Assembly (NCBI RefSeq): GCF_004000945.1
Contig: NZ_BIMF01000001.1
Location: forward strand, 310,001-374,000
Direction: 5' to 3'
Origin: Paenibacillus lautus NBRC 15380
GTDB lineage: Bacteria > Bacillota > Bacilli > Paenibacillales > Paenibacillaceae
Length of the DNA: 64,000 nucleotides
The notes beneath the pieces were generated by a model. It was given only the letters and a program-made list of their open reading frames with translations, ran no database searches and was not told the DNA's origin. Positions within the stretch are counted from its first letter, which is position 1. Each line of letters starts with the position of its first letter. A program made the translations under genes and the position numbers. Positions 44,036 to 53,157 of this stretch are shown piece after piece.

Positions 44036-44819
44036 TCCGGATTTCCCCATACGACTCCAGGTCCACGTACAGCGTGCAATCCGGATGCCGCCGAAGAATG
44101 CTGGCGGGACAGGCCTCGCTTATCTCGCCGTGCAGCGTCCTTTGAACCGCTGCCCGCTTGGTTGCACCCGGAACGACGCAGAACAGATGGGCACCTGACA
44201 TTAACGCCGGAACAGTGAGCGTAAGCGCGTATTCCGGGACCTCTTCCAAGCTCGCAAAGCAGCCGTCATTCACCTGCTGAAGGCGGCAAGCCTCGTCCAG
44301 CCTGACCCGCTTCACCCATAACGGGTCGGCAAAATCGGCAACGGGCGGATCGTTGAAGGCGATATGCCCGTTCTCGCCAATGCCCAGGACTACCATATCG
44401 ATCGGCTCGGCAGTTACCAATCGGCTGTATCTGTCGCACTCCGCTTCAGGATCATTCATGCCGTCGATAAAATGAACCTCCCCCGGAGATACCCGATCAA
44501 ACAGCTGCCGGGATAAAAAGTTCCCGAACCGCTGAGACGCAGACGAAGGAAGGCCGATGTATTCATCCATATGAAAAGCCGTGACCCGGCTCCAGTCCAA
44601 TCCTTCCGATTGAACCAGCGCCGCCAGGCATTCGTTCTGTGACGGGGCAGCCGCAAAGACGATGCGAATGCGCTCTTTCTCGGTCAGAAGGCGCTGTATG
44701 GCCGCGCGGATATCGGCGGCCGCCGCTTTTCCCATCGCTTCGCGCTGGTCATAAACGCGGACCTTCAGTTGATCTTGAACTCTTTCAATAACAGGCTTTA
44801 TGCTTTGCCCAGTCTTCAT
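44028..44819 (-). CDS. NagB-like glucosamine-6-phosphate deaminase family protein
   Basis: 263 residues, cytosolic aldose-ketose isomerase/deaminase fold. Family motifs: FHMDEYIGLPSSASQRFGNFL and LGIGENGHIAFNDPP. Classical NagB has FNEPG; the Glu of the catalytic triad is here an Asp, and the following Pro-Pro replaces Pro-Gly, while the catalytic His in NGH is kept. VPGATKRAAVQRTLHGEISEACPASILRRHPDC fits the C-terminal phosphate and allosteric region. ATG after GGAGGTGACTTT. It lies 17 bases after the second dehydrogenase and overlaps the NagA-like gene. Function as deaminase likely, precise substrate uncertain. Confidence 0.87.
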   Translation of the reverse strand: MKTGQSIKPVIERVQDQLKVRVYDQREAMGKAAAADIRAAIQRLLTEKERIRIVFAAAPSQNECLAALVQSEGLDWSRVTAFHMDEYIGLPSSASQRFGNFLSRQLFDRVSPGEVHFIDGMNDPEAECDRYSRLVTAEPIDMVVLGIGENGHIAFNDPPVADFADPLWVKRVRLDEACRLQQVNDGCFASLEEVPEYALTLTVPALMSGAHLFCVVPGATKRAAVQRTLHGEISEACPASILRRHPDCTLYVDLESYGEIRNG

Positions 44820-44836
44820 AAAGTCACCTCCAGCCC

Positions 44837-45865
44837 TTACAACACCGGCGTTCCGGTCTGTAGTTGAATTTCCTTGCGCTGCCGGGAAGCCTCGTAGGTG
44901 CCGAGAATAATCTCCAATGAATGCCGACCGTCCTTCCCGGTGACGACAGGCTCGCGGCCTTCGCGAACGGCAAGCGCCATATCTTGAATTTGCAGGCGGT
45001 GGCCGTCAGGTATAACTTTAAACGGTTCGAATTCAGGCAGCTGAACTTGTTCGCCATCGATCTCAAGGGATACAATCGTATCTTCTTCGATGACAAGCGT
45101 GCCCTTCTCGCCATGAATGACCAGCCGCTGCCCTTTCCCGTCGCAGGCTGTCGTCGTGATCTCCATGACGCCGAGCGCACCGTTCACAAATTCAAGCGCG
45201 GCGATAACGGTATCTTCGACTTCGATATTGCGCAGCACGGCCTTGGCTTTCGCGGACAGGGACGCAACGGGCCCAACGAGCCATTGCAGCATATCCACCG
45301 TGTGGATTCCCTGATTCATCATCGCTCCGCCGCCATCCATCGCCCAGGTCCCGCGCCAGCCTGCACTGTCATAGTAGGCTTGATCTCGGTACAGCATGAC
45401 ATACGCCGAGCATAAGCTGAGCTTCCCGAGGCGCCCTTCTTGAATGACCTGGCGGGCATATCGGGCCTGCGGGGACATACGCCTTGGAAAGACGGTTGCC
45501 AGGAGCACCCCATTCTCCGTGCATACCTCAATCATGCGCTCGACATCGTCAAGCCGGATCGCCATTGGCTTCTCCACCAGCACATGCTTGCCCGCCCGGG
45601 CAACCATCGCCGTCTGCTCTGCATGCATACCGCTTGGCGTGCAGATGCAGACTACCTCTATATCCTCGCGTGCCAGCAGTTCTTCCAAGGTGTCGCAGAT
45701 ATCTCCTCCGTACGTTGCAGTCAGTTTGACCGCAGATTCCCGTTTTGTATCGAATACGGCGGCCAGCACGGCTTCCTCCGTGTTCATGATGCTCTTTGCA
45801 TGAATGTCAGCAATAATCCCGCAGCCGATAATCCCGAATCGAACCGGCAATGTTTCCTCCGTCAT
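44837..45865 (-). CDS. Gfo/Idh/MocA family dehydrogenase
   Basis: 342 residues. Dinucleotide loop GIIGCGIIADIHA at residues 10-22, and VEKPMAIRLDDVE carries the EKP signature. The substrate-domain region MDGGGAMMNQGIHTVDMLQWLVGP contains the HTVD His/Asp expected at the active site. ATG preceded by AGGAGGCGTAGGATAC. It stands between another family member and the NagB-like gene in an operon for an amino-sugar compound; oxidation at C3 or epimerisation of a glycoside is a reasonable guess, not shown. Confidence 0.93.
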   Translation of the reverse strand: MTEETLPVRFGIIGCGIIADIHAKSIMNTEEAVLAAVFDTKRESAVKLTATYGGDICDTLEELLAREDIEVVCICTPSGMHAEQTAMVARAGKHVLVEKPMAIRLDDVERMIEVCTENGVLLATVFPRRMSPQARYARQVIQEGRLGKLSLCSAYVMLYRDQAYYDSAGWRGTWAMDGGGAMMNQGIHTVDMLQWLVGPVASLSAKAKAVLRNIEVEDTVIAALEFVNGALGVMEITTTACDGKGQRLVIHGEKGTLVIEEDTIVSLEIDGEQVQLPEFEPFKVIPDGHRLQIQDMALAVREGREPVVTGKDGRHSLEIILGTYEASRQRKEIQLQTGTPVL

Positions 45866-45918
45866 GTATCCTACGCCTCCTCGTTACGTTCAGTTTGCAG
45901 CAAAGCCGCATGCTTTCC

Positions 45919-46929
45919 CTATTCCCGAATCAGGATCCGTGCTTCCTCATCGGCTATCACCGTCGCCTCCGAGGCTTTGTAAATATCGTCATGCGTGATC
46001 ACGCCCGCTTCTCCATTCACCCGGTTCAGAAAATCCTGCGAAAGGGAGAACGGCGGCGGCTTCAAAGGCATAGAACGCAGCTCCTGATCGGTGATAACAA
46101 GCACAACCTCATCGCTGGACAGCAAAGGATCGCCTTCCAGCCGAATTTCGGCAATGCCGCGCGTCCCCGTAATGAATATCCGGCCGTCTCCCCAAGTCCA
46201 GCTGCCGGCAGGTGTATGCCAGTCCGCGTAAAGCTGTGCCGTTATGCCGCCAGCCATAAATACCTGCACGCCGGCCGCATCATAGAAGGTCGGGTATTCA
46301 GGCAGCATATGCTTCGCCAGATAACCGGAAGTCGTCTCGACTTCCCGGCCCGTCAGCCACCTTAACAGATCGAAGTCATGCACGAAGAGATCGTTGATGA
46401 TGCCGCCGGACTGCGATTTGTCAAAATGCCAGGAAGGACGGGATTCCGGATTCAGCCGATGCGGCTTGCGCATCGAGATATGGACGATGTCCCCCAATTC
46501 ACCCTCCCGGATCATCCGATGAACGGTATGCAGGGATGGACGGAAGCGCTCGGTCAGCAGCATGCCTACCTCGATTCTTCCACGCTCCAGAACGCCGCGC
46601 AGCCGGGTTAGCCCCGCCCGGTCCGTCACGGCAGGCTTGTCGATCATGATCGGTTTGCCGTGCAGCTCGCACAGCTCTATGACGTCCATCTTCTCATCAT
46701 TGATGGCCGCGCAGCCGATGATTCCTACGCCTTCGTCTGCCAGCATCGACTCACGTTCCCCCGTCAGCTCCAGGCCGTACCGGTCGGCGAGGGTGCGGGC
46801 TAACGGCTGATTGTCCGGTTCGTATACTCCTACACATTCGTAGCCCAGTGCCAGCATCTCCTCGATAAACATGCCGATGTGGGCATGCTGGCAGCCGATG
46901 ATTCCAAATTTCCGTGCTTTTCCGCTCAT
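45919..46929 (-). CDS. Gfo/Idh/MocA family dehydrogenase (second copy type)
   Basis: 336 residues, only distantly similar to its neighbour. Rossmann start FGIIGCQHAHIGMF, and the usual EKP is IDKPAV (residues about 99-104). The active-site segment is GGIINDLFVHDFDLLRWLTG. ATG 46929 overlaps the stop of the isomerase gene by ATGA and has GGAGGTG eight bases before it, so translation is coupled. Together with the TIM-barrel isomerase it resembles dehydrogenase-isomerase pairs used to process unusual glycosides. Confidence 0.92.
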   Translation of the reverse strand: MSGKARKFGIIGCQHAHIGMFIEEMLALGYECVGVYEPDNQPLARTLADRYGLELTGERESMLADEGVGIIGCAAINDEKMDVIELCELHGKPIMIDKPAVTDRAGLTRLRGVLERGRIEVGMLLTERFRPSLHTVHRMIREGELGDIVHISMRKPHRLNPESRPSWHFDKSQSGGIINDLFVHDFDLLRWLTGREVETTSGYLAKHMLPEYPTFYDAAGVQVFMAGGITAQLYADWHTPAGSWTWGDGRIFITGTRGIAEIRLEGDPLLSSDEVVLVITDQELRSMPLKPPPFSLSQDFLNRVNGEAGVITHDDIYKASEATVIADEEARILIRE

Positions 46930-47822
46930 CCGGTTGACACCTCCACTGCCTGCAGCCACTCCTGGATGACCCTTAGATCATAAGCGAGCCGTTCCTTCGG
47001 CGGATAGGGAGCTGCACATTCCAGCGTAAGCCAACCCGCGTACCGCTGTTCCCGAAGTCCCCTGAGCAGCCCGCCGTGATCCACTTCTCCCTCACCCAGG
47101 CGGCACTGCAGGAAGAATTCTTCCCCGTGACGAGTCAAATTCTTGAACGTTCCCGGCGCGCCCAATTGGCCGATCCGCCGTTCATCCTTGATGTGCACAT
47201 GAAACAACCGGCTTCCAAGCCGCCGGACCGATTTTCCCCCAAATTCCGTGTCCGTGATGTACATATTTCCTGCATCATGAATCAGGCCAACCTGATCGTC
47301 GCCGATCAAATCCAGCAACCGCAGTGCGCTTTCCGTCGTCTCCACCAGGCTCTGGTTGTGGATCTCCAGCACGATCCGTTTTCCCGCCGCGCGGGCTTCC
47401 TCCGCGCATTTCCGAATCCAGAAAGCCGCCTTGGCATAATGATAATCTTCCGCCAGGAAGGCGTTCGGACCTCCCTGAAAGATCCGGATCATGCCCGCCT
47501 CCAACATCACCGCGCGTTCAAGCAGGCCCATAAACTGATCATAGGCCTCGGCACATTCGGCATCACCGCTTGTCGAGAAATGACCCATGTAACCTGCCAA
47601 TGCCGGAATCTCCATACCGTGCCCATCCGCAAGTGCCTTCATTTCGCGGACCCGCGGAAGCGATGCCTCCGGGCTCAAATGTGGTTCGCGGCAGGCGATT
47701 TCGATCCCGTCAAAACCAAGTTCGGCCGCAATCGACATCGCTTCATGGATGCTGTAATCGATGAGTGATCCGCTGAATGCCGCTATTTTCATCTCGTCTT
47801 TCATCCTTTCCTTCACAGACAT
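46926..47822 (-). CDS. Sugar phosphate isomerase/epimerase-type TIM barrel (AP endonuclease 2 fold)
   Basis: Up to 298 residues. The barrel is recognised from ELGFDGIEIACREPHLSPEA, IRIFQGGPN, VLEIHNQSLVET, GLIHDAGNMYIT, LFHVHIKDERR and GWLTLECAAPYPP; the Glu, Asp, His and Glu in these blocks are the expected metal ligands. Start is uncertain among ATG 47822, 47804 and 47792 (MKIAAFSGS); the last is the usual length for the family. It follows the permeases and is coupled to a dehydrogenase gene. Confidence 0.9.
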   Translation of the reverse strand: MSVKERMKDEMKIAAFSGSLIDYSIHEAMSIAAELGFDGIEIACREPHLSPEASLPRVREMKALADGHGMEIPALAGYMGHFSTSGDAECAEAYDQFMGLLERAVMLEAGMIRIFQGGPNAFLAEDYHYAKAAFWIRKCAEEARAAGKRIVLEIHNQSLVETTESALRLLDLIGDDQVGLIHDAGNMYITDTEFGGKSVRRLGSRLFHVHIKDERRIGQLGAPGTFKNLTRHGEEFFLQCRLGEGEVDHGGLLRGLREQRYAGWLTLECAAPYPPKERLAYDLRVIQEWLQAVEVSTG

Positions 47823-47852
47823 GACCCTTCCCGGGCCGATAGTAACGTTCCA

Positions 47853-48677
47853 TTATTTAATCCCGGCCATATTGTGGTTCTGCACAAAATATTTCTCGGC
47901 AAACAGGAATACCAGCAGAATCGGAACCAGGCTGACCAGTGCGGCTGCAATCATAAGCTGTTCATTGCCGGTCCACTGGCCTGATAAGGAGAGAATGCCG
48001 ATGGGCAGCGTATACTTCTCATTCGAGGTCAAATAAATGACAGGCGTCAGAATCTCGTTCCACTTGCCCATGAACGTAAAGATCGCCAGCGTTGCCAGCG
48101 TAGGCCTGGCCATCGGAATGAAGATCCGCAGATAAATCTGGAACGGATTGCAGCCCTCCATTTTGGCCGCTTCCTCATACTCTTTAGGTATATTCATAAA
48201 AGCCTGTCGCATGAGGAAAATCCCAAACGGCTGAGCCAGCCATTCGATAATCCACAGCGGCGTGAGCGTATCCAGCATGTTCAACTTATTAAAAATGATG
48301 AAATGCGGGATAATGATGACCACCGCCGGAATCATCATCGTTCCCAGCACCATCACGAACAGCGCACTTTTCAGCGGAAAGCGCAGTCTTGCGAACGCGT
48401 AACCGACCATCGAGCAAGAGATTAATGCGCCGATGACGGACAATGCGGCCACGAAGATGCTGTTTAGCGTGTAACCGCCAATATTCCCAAGCCGGAACAC
48501 CTCGGCGTAATTGGACCATTGGAATACCTCGGGAATCCAGCGTGGCGGAACCGTTGTATATTCCTTATAGGTTTTCAATGAATTCATGAGCGCCGACAGA
48601 AACGGCACGATCATGATGAGCGAGCTGATCCCGATCAGCACATAACCGATACTTTTTCCCAGCAGCTTTCTTCTCAT
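47853..48677 (-). CDS. Carbohydrate ABC permease, MalG type
   Basis: 274-residue CUT1 permease with six membrane segments; EAA loop IPKEYEEAAKMEGCNPFQIYLRIFIPMARP. ATG 48677 is eight bases after AGGAGG; an in-frame codon at 48710 has no support. Second membrane subunit of the amino-sugar importer. No ATPase gene in this operon. Confidence 0.93.
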   Translation of the reverse strand: MRRKLLGKSIGYVLIGISSLIMIVPFLSALMNSLKTYKEYTTVPPRWIPEVFQWSNYAEVFRLGNIGGYTLNSIFVAALSVIGALISCSMVGYAFARLRFPLKSALFVMVLGTMMIPAVVIIIPHFIIFNKLNMLDTLTPLWIIEWLAQPFGIFLMRQAFMNIPKEYEEAAKMEGCNPFQIYLRIFIPMARPTLATLAIFTFMGKWNEILTPVIYLTSNEKYTLPIGILSLSGQWTGNEQLMIAAALVSLVPILLVFLFAEKYFVQNHNMAGIK

Positions 48678-48737
48678 TTGCGGCTCCTCCTTCCCCCGAT
48701 GCGGTTCCAAATCTGCAGTTCCATCCTGACCGCTTGA

Positions 48738-49703
48738 TCAGTCATAGTGCACCCACTTCTTCTGAGCCCTTAGCTGTATCAGCGTCAGCAGGAACAGGAT
48801 CATGAACAGCACCCAAGCAATGGCGGAAGCATAACCCATCCTCATAAACGTGAACCCTTCGCGATATAAATACAGCATCATGACCAAGCTGGAGTTATTC
48901 GGACCTCCAGCCGAGCTGATGTCGCCCCTGCCGGTTAGTACATAAATCTGTTCAAACGCCTGGAAAGTGGAAATCGTGCTCATGATGACAACCAGGAAGG
49001 TCGTCGGCGAGATCAACGGAACCGTAATGTAGCGGAATTTGCGCAGGGCTCCTGCACCGTCGATTTCCGCGGCTTCATACAGATCCCCGGGAACACTCTG
49101 TAGCCCCGCCAGATAAATGACCATGATATAACCGATCCCTTTCCAAACCGCAATGAAAACAAGCAGCGGAATGGCCAGCTTCGGGTCCTGCAGCCAGCCT
49201 TGCCCTTCCAGCCCCAGCTTGGCAAGCAGCGTATTCGCCAGACCGAAGCGAGGATTGAATACGGCGTCGGCAACATACAGGATGACGGTCCAGGAGGAGA
49301 TCACCGGGATAAAGTGGGCCATCCGAAACCATTTAAGCCCTTTCAAACGCTGGTTTAGCGCAACAGCCAGCACGAGCGCGAGAAAGGTCTGGAGCGGCAC
49401 GAACAGAACCGCAAAATACAGGGTATTCCACAGGGAACGCCAGAACATCGAATCCTCGGCCATTCGCCGGAAATTATCCAATCCACTCCACTCGGGCGGA
49501 TTCAGCATATCGTAATCGGAAAAGCTGAAGTACAGGGATGCGGCGAGGGGACCCGCCACAAAAATGATAAAGTGGAGAAGATAGGGGGAGGCCATGAGCA
49601 GCCCCCATCTCCCCTCATGATCCCATTTCCGTTTTCGGGCGGGCTTTCCGTGCGGCATCGGATCGGCTTTGAGTGCTGCATTGTCATTTAGCGTATTGTC
49701 CAT
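48738..49703 (-). CDS. Carbohydrate ABC permease, MalF type
   Basis: 321 residues. Opening MASPYLLHFIIFVAGPLAASLYFSFSDYDMLNPPEWSGLDNF is the standard CUT1 pattern; EAA loop VPGDLYEAAEIDGAGALRKFRYITVPLISP. N-terminal tail of about 34 charged residues. ATG preceded by GGGAGTGAA. Pairs with the MalG-type permease 60 bases downstream. Confidence 0.94.
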   Translation of the reverse strand: MDNTLNDNAALKADPMPHGKPARKRKWDHEGRWGLLMASPYLLHFIIFVAGPLAASLYFSFSDYDMLNPPEWSGLDNFRRMAEDSMFWRSLWNTLYFAVLFVPLQTFLALVLAVALNQRLKGLKWFRMAHFIPVISSWTVILYVADAVFNPRFGLANTLLAKLGLEGQGWLQDPKLAIPLLVFIAVWKGIGYIMVIYLAGLQSVPGDLYEAAEIDGAGALRKFRYITVPLISPTTFLVVIMSTISTFQAFEQIYVLTGRGDISSAGGPNNSSLVMMLYLYREGFTFMRMGYASAIAWVLFMILFLLTLIQLRAQKKWVHYD

Positions 49704-49733
49704 TTCACTCCCGCCTTTCTTCCACCCTTGGTT

Positions 49734-51095
49734 TTATTTTTTATAAAAATCATCGAGGACCGACTGAACGGCTGCGTCCGCCTCGCTTAACGCCTGATCG
49801 ATGGCTGCATCGCCCAGGAAGGCACGCTCGGCATGTTCGTTGAATTTGCCCACCCATTCTTCCCAGACCGCGTTATTGTCGAGCGTCTGTGCGAACTCCA
49901 GGCTATCGAGGAATGCCTGGCGGTTTGCCGGCTGCTCTCCCGCCTTGAGGAACACTTCGGATTCCGCTACGGATTTTTTCACGGGCACAGCTTCCCCAAG
50001 CTCAGTCCACTGCTTCTGTACATCGTCTTCCGTAGCCCAGTATTTAATCCACTCCCAGGCAGCTTCCGCTTTCTCATCGTTCGACTTCTGATTAATCACC
50101 CACGAGTTGGCGATGACCGGGGATACCCGCTTGCCGTCAGGTCCCTTCGGCAGCAGCGTCACATCGTAATTCAGACCGGCTTCATTCGCTGCCTGCACCC
50201 GGGCATAGATGCCGATCCGCATGGCGGCCGATCCGCTAGGGAACACGGCGGTATTGCTCTGGAAGCTCTTCAGGTCAACCGGATCGGTAATGATGCCGCG
50301 CTGCATGCCGTCCACCATCCATTCGAACGCCTGCTTGTTCTCAGGGGAATTGATGATCGAGTTCTCGGCCTTCTCGTCAAGGGCACCGCCGCCGTAGGAT
50401 TTCATCACGGAGAACCAGCCCTCGGTAATGCTGAAGAACGTAAGTCCGAACTGGTTCACGCTCGCAGCGTCAAACCCGCTATCCTCGGCCGTTTTTCCAC
50501 CGGCATCCACCGTCAGCTTGGCTGCCGACGATTTCAGGTCTTCCCAGGTCCATTCATCCGAAGGATACGCTACGCCCGCTTTATCAAACAGCTCCTTGTT
50601 ATAAAACAGCACGCCGACCTGAATGCCCTGCGGCACGCCCCAATAGCGCCCGTCCGCGTCCTTGTTGAAATCGAGGCCGTAGTACTCGTCGGCTTTCAGG
50701 TCCCTTGCGATCCAATCCGTCAGATCCTTAGCTGCGCCCCGCTGGGCGTATTTCATGACGTAGACGCCGTCGGACAGCCATACGTCCGGCGCCTGGCCCG
50801 CCGCGATCTGCGTATCCAGCTTCTGATAGAACTGCCCGTATGGCGCGCTCTGCGTCTTCACCGTAATGTTCGGATGCTGTTTCTCAAACTGTTCAATCAG
50901 CTCCTTCATCTTGGCATCGGAGCTGTCGCTGGAATAATATCCGAGCAGGATTTCTACCTTCTTCCCTTCCTCGTCCCCGGTGCCCGGAGATGCAGTGCCG
51001 TCCTTACCTTCGCTGGCATTCCCGCATCCGCTTACAATGATGGATATAAGCAATAAGGCCGTTACCCAGCTGTAGAACCCTTTTCTCTTTTTCAC
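49734..51095 (-). CDS. Extracellular sugar-binding lipoprotein, CUT1 family
   Basis: 453 residues, lipobox VSGC (Cys24), GTG start after GAGGATTT. The receptor domain has KMKELIEQFEKQHPNITVKTQSAPYGQFYQKLDTQIAAGQAPDVWLSDG and GIPQG-like VPQGIQVGVLFYNKELFDKAG, both characteristic of SBP_bac_1/8. First gene of the amino-sugar operon, read divergently from the histidine kinase gene. Ligand inferred to be an N-acetylated or amino-sugar glycoside from the downstream NagA/NagB-like genes. Confidence 0.93.
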   Translation of the reverse strand: MKKRKGFYSWVTALLLISIIVSGCGNASEGKDGTASPGTGDEEGKKVEILLGYYSSDSSDAKMKELIEQFEKQHPNITVKTQSAPYGQFYQKLDTQIAAGQAPDVWLSDGVYVMKYAQRGAAKDLTDWIARDLKADEYYGLDFNKDADGRYWGVPQGIQVGVLFYNKELFDKAGVAYPSDEWTWEDLKSSAAKLTVDAGGKTAEDSGFDAASVNQFGLTFFSITEGWFSVMKSYGGGALDEKAENSIINSPENKQAFEWMVDGMQRGIITDPVDLKSFQSNTAVFPSGSAAMRIGIYARVQAANEAGLNYDVTLLPKGPDGKRVSPVIANSWVINQKSNDEKAEAAWEWIKYWATEDDVQKQWTELGEAVPVKKSVAESEVFLKAGEQPANRQAFLDSLEFAQTLDNNAVWEEWVGKFNEHAERAFLGDAAIDQALSEADAAVQSVLDDFYKK

Positions 51096-51134
51096 AAATC
51101 CTCGCCCCCTGATTGATTGAAATGGATTAATGAG

Positions 51135-51140
51135 ATTGTA
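51135..51140 (-). promoter_or_regulatory. Candidate -10 of the amino-sugar operon
   Basis: TACAAT on the minus strand (51140-51135), 40 bases before GTG 51095. No good -35 box is seen at the expected place, which fits dependence on an activator bound at the direct repeats just upstream. Confidence 0.4.
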
Positions 51141-51164
51141 GTTGATAACGACCGAATGCGCCCA

Positions 51165-51238
51165 TGTGCTTTCTTAGCCCACTTGTGATTTCTTGCTGCG
51201 GCATCATGTTTTTTTATTTACAACTTGTGTTTTTTTGC
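51165..51238. repeat. Three direct repeats TGTGNTTTYTT in the divergent regulatory region
   Basis: Copies begin at 51165, 51184 and 51226, so spacings are 19 and 42 bases. The second and third share 16 of 19 bases over 51181-51199 and 51223-51241. The repeats lie upstream of the candidate -10 of the binding-protein operon and overlap the kinase promoter. AraC-type regulators bind direct repeats of about this spacing, so these are candidate sites for the response regulator encoded next door. Confidence 0.55.
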
Positions 51239-51244
51239 TACAAT
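51217..51244 (+). promoter_or_regulatory. Candidate promoter of the two-component genes
   Basis: TTTACA (51217-51222), 16-base spacer, TACAAT (51239-51244). Start codon at 51289. Confidence 0.5.
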
Positions 51245-51288
51245 GTTCCTTACATTCTCTACTTCAATGCGAGGAAGGCGGAAGAGCG

Positions 51289-53157
51289 ATGAACATCCAA
51301 GGCGTTTCCACCGGTAATCTGACCATTAACCAACGATTGTTCGTTCTGATCATCCTATTCATTGGCCTCCCCTTCTTTCTGCTCGGCAGCTTCTGGTACC
51401 AGTCGTCTACCGAAGCGATTGAACAGTTTGCCGCAGGCGCCAACAAGCGTATCATCGAGCAAACCAACGTCTCGCTGGATTCTTACATATCCAATCTGGA
51501 GAATTCCACCTATCCCTTTATCCACAACCCGCAGATCCAGCAATTTCTCTCAACTACCCAGCTTACTCCCTATGCGTACTTTCAGCTTGCCAAAAAAGTG
51601 GAGGACGACTTGTTTGCCCAGATGATCTACGGCAGGTCCGACATTATCGGAATCTCGCTCGTCGCCGAGAACAAGCGGCAAATTACCGATTACGAAAGCG
51701 CGCCGGGGCTGCTCGATATGAGTGAAATCCGCAAACGCAACCGATCCTTTCAAGCCCAGCTGGATCAATTCAACGATTTTCAAATCATCGGCCTCAGCCG
51801 GGTAGGAAACACGCCAGCCCTTACCGTGGCCCGAAAGCTGTATGACAATTCTTCCTTTCTCTATAAAGGCTTATTGATTGTCGACCTCAATCTGAAGCAA
51901 ATCGGAGCCATCTGCTCTAACGATTCGCTGGGCGGCTTTGACGTCTGGATCATGGGTAAGGATGGGCAGATGATTTACCACCCGGATCCGAGTCGGGTCG
52001 GAACGCAAGTTGAATCGGGGCTGTTAACGCGTATTCAAAACCGGGACTCCTCCTTCTTCCGGCATCAAGATGCAGCTTCGGGCACCGAAAAGATGGTCCT
52101 GCATGAACGCTCGCAGATCACCGGCTGGACGGTCGTCGCCGACCTGCCGCTGAACAATCTCATCGGCGGTTTGATCACCCAGCGTAATTACTCGCTTGCG
52201 GCCGCAGCTGTTCTCATGATCATTGCATTGGCGCTCGTGGGCGGATTCTCTTTGTCTTTGACAAAGCCGCTCTCCATGCTCCAGAAGTTGATGGCCCGCG
52301 TCGAGCGGGGCGATTTTGTGCTTCCTACCACAATGAATCGGTTCCGGAACAATGAAATGACCGCCGTATTCCAGAGCTTTTACAGCATGACGGGAGAGCT
52401 GAAGCGGCTGATCCGGGAGGTCCAGGATTCCCAGCTGAAGGAACGGGAGCTCATAATCAAGCAGAAGGAATCCGAGCTCCGCTCCATGCAGTCCCACATC
52501 AACCCGCATTTTTTGTACAATTCACTGGAGATTATTAATTCATATGCCATCGCGGACGATCATATGGAAATCAGTCGCATGACGCGGGCGCTGGCCCACA
52601 TGTTCCGTTACAATATCGGCCATGCCGGATCCGTTGTGCCGCTGCGGGAGGAGATGACGCATGTCCAGTATTATCTCGATCTTCAAAGCGCCCGTTTCCG
52701 CAGGCTCCAAATCGATATGGACGTGAACGAACGGGACCTGGATCGCGTGAACGCCGTCAGGCTTACGCTGCAGCCGATTGTGGAGAATGTGTTCATCCAC
52801 GGATACCGAGGCAAGAAGCCGAGCTACCTCGGGATAAGCACCCGTGCGGAGGCGGACTATTTTGCCATCATCATCCGGGACAAGGGGATTGGCATGACGG
52901 CGGAAACGCTGCGGCAGATCAGGCGAATCCTGCAAACCCGCGAGAAGCCGGGTGAAAGCATGCTGCGTAACAACGGGGAGGAATCCACCAGCGGCATCGG
53001 TCTCTTGAACGTGCATCAAAGGCTTCAGCTTACCTTCGGTGCCGAGTATGGCCTGCACCTTGTCGATTCCGTTCCTTTGGAAAGCACCATATTTGAAATC
53101 AGACTGCCGTATAGGACTAGCGAGGAGGGACACCATGTACCGGATCATGATGATTGA
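51289..53157 (+). CDS. Sensor histidine kinase, YesM/LytS type
   Basis: 622 residues. Membrane segment about 17-37, outside cache-like sensor domain about 40-300, second membrane segment about 308-330 (AAAAVLMIIALALVGGFSLSL), HAMP linker, His_kinase block with SMQSHINPHFLYNSLEIINSYA (phospho-His in INPHFLYN) and HATPase_c with QPIVENVFIHG and RDKGIGM, then STSGIGLLNVHQRL. ATG 51289 is chosen; an in-frame ATG at 51193 would add an unsupported stretch covering the promoter. It overlaps the response regulator gene by 23 bases and is divergent from a sugar uptake operon, so it probably senses that sugar outside the cell. Confidence 0.95.
   Translation: MNIQGVSTGNLTINQRLFVLIILFIGLPFFLLGSFWYQSSTEAIEQFAAGANKRIIEQTNVSLDSYISNLENSTYPFIHNPQIQQFLSTTQLTPYAYFQLAKKVEDDLFAQMIYGRSDIIGISLVAENKRQITDYESAPGLLDMSEIRKRNRSFQAQLDQFNDFQIIGLSRVGNTPALTVARKLYDNSSFLYKGLLIVDLNLKQIGAICSNDSLGGFDVWIMGKDGQMIYHPDPSRVGTQVESGLLTRIQNRDSSFFRHQDAASGTEKMVLHERSQITGWTVVADLPLNNLIGGLITQRNYSLAAAAVLMIIALALVGGFSLSLTKPLSMLQKLMARVERGDFVLPTTMNRFRNNEMTAVFQSFYSMTGELKRLIREVQDSQLKERELIIKQKESELRSMQSHINPHFLYNSLEIINSYAIADDHMEISRMTRALAHMFRYNIGHAGSVVPLREEMTHVQYYLDLQSARFRRLQIDMDVNERDLDRVNAVRLTLQPIVENVFIHGYRGKKPSYLGISTRAEADYFAIIIRDKGIGMTAETLRQIRRILQTREKPGESMLRNNGEESTSGIGLLNVHQRLQLTFGAEYGLHLVDSVPLESTIFEIRLPYRTSEEGHHVPDHDD

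Noticed and set aside
49833..51056. 407-codon plus-strand frame opposite the binding-protein gene
   Set aside because: Shadow of a well-supported lipoprotein gene; no motif or ribosome site.
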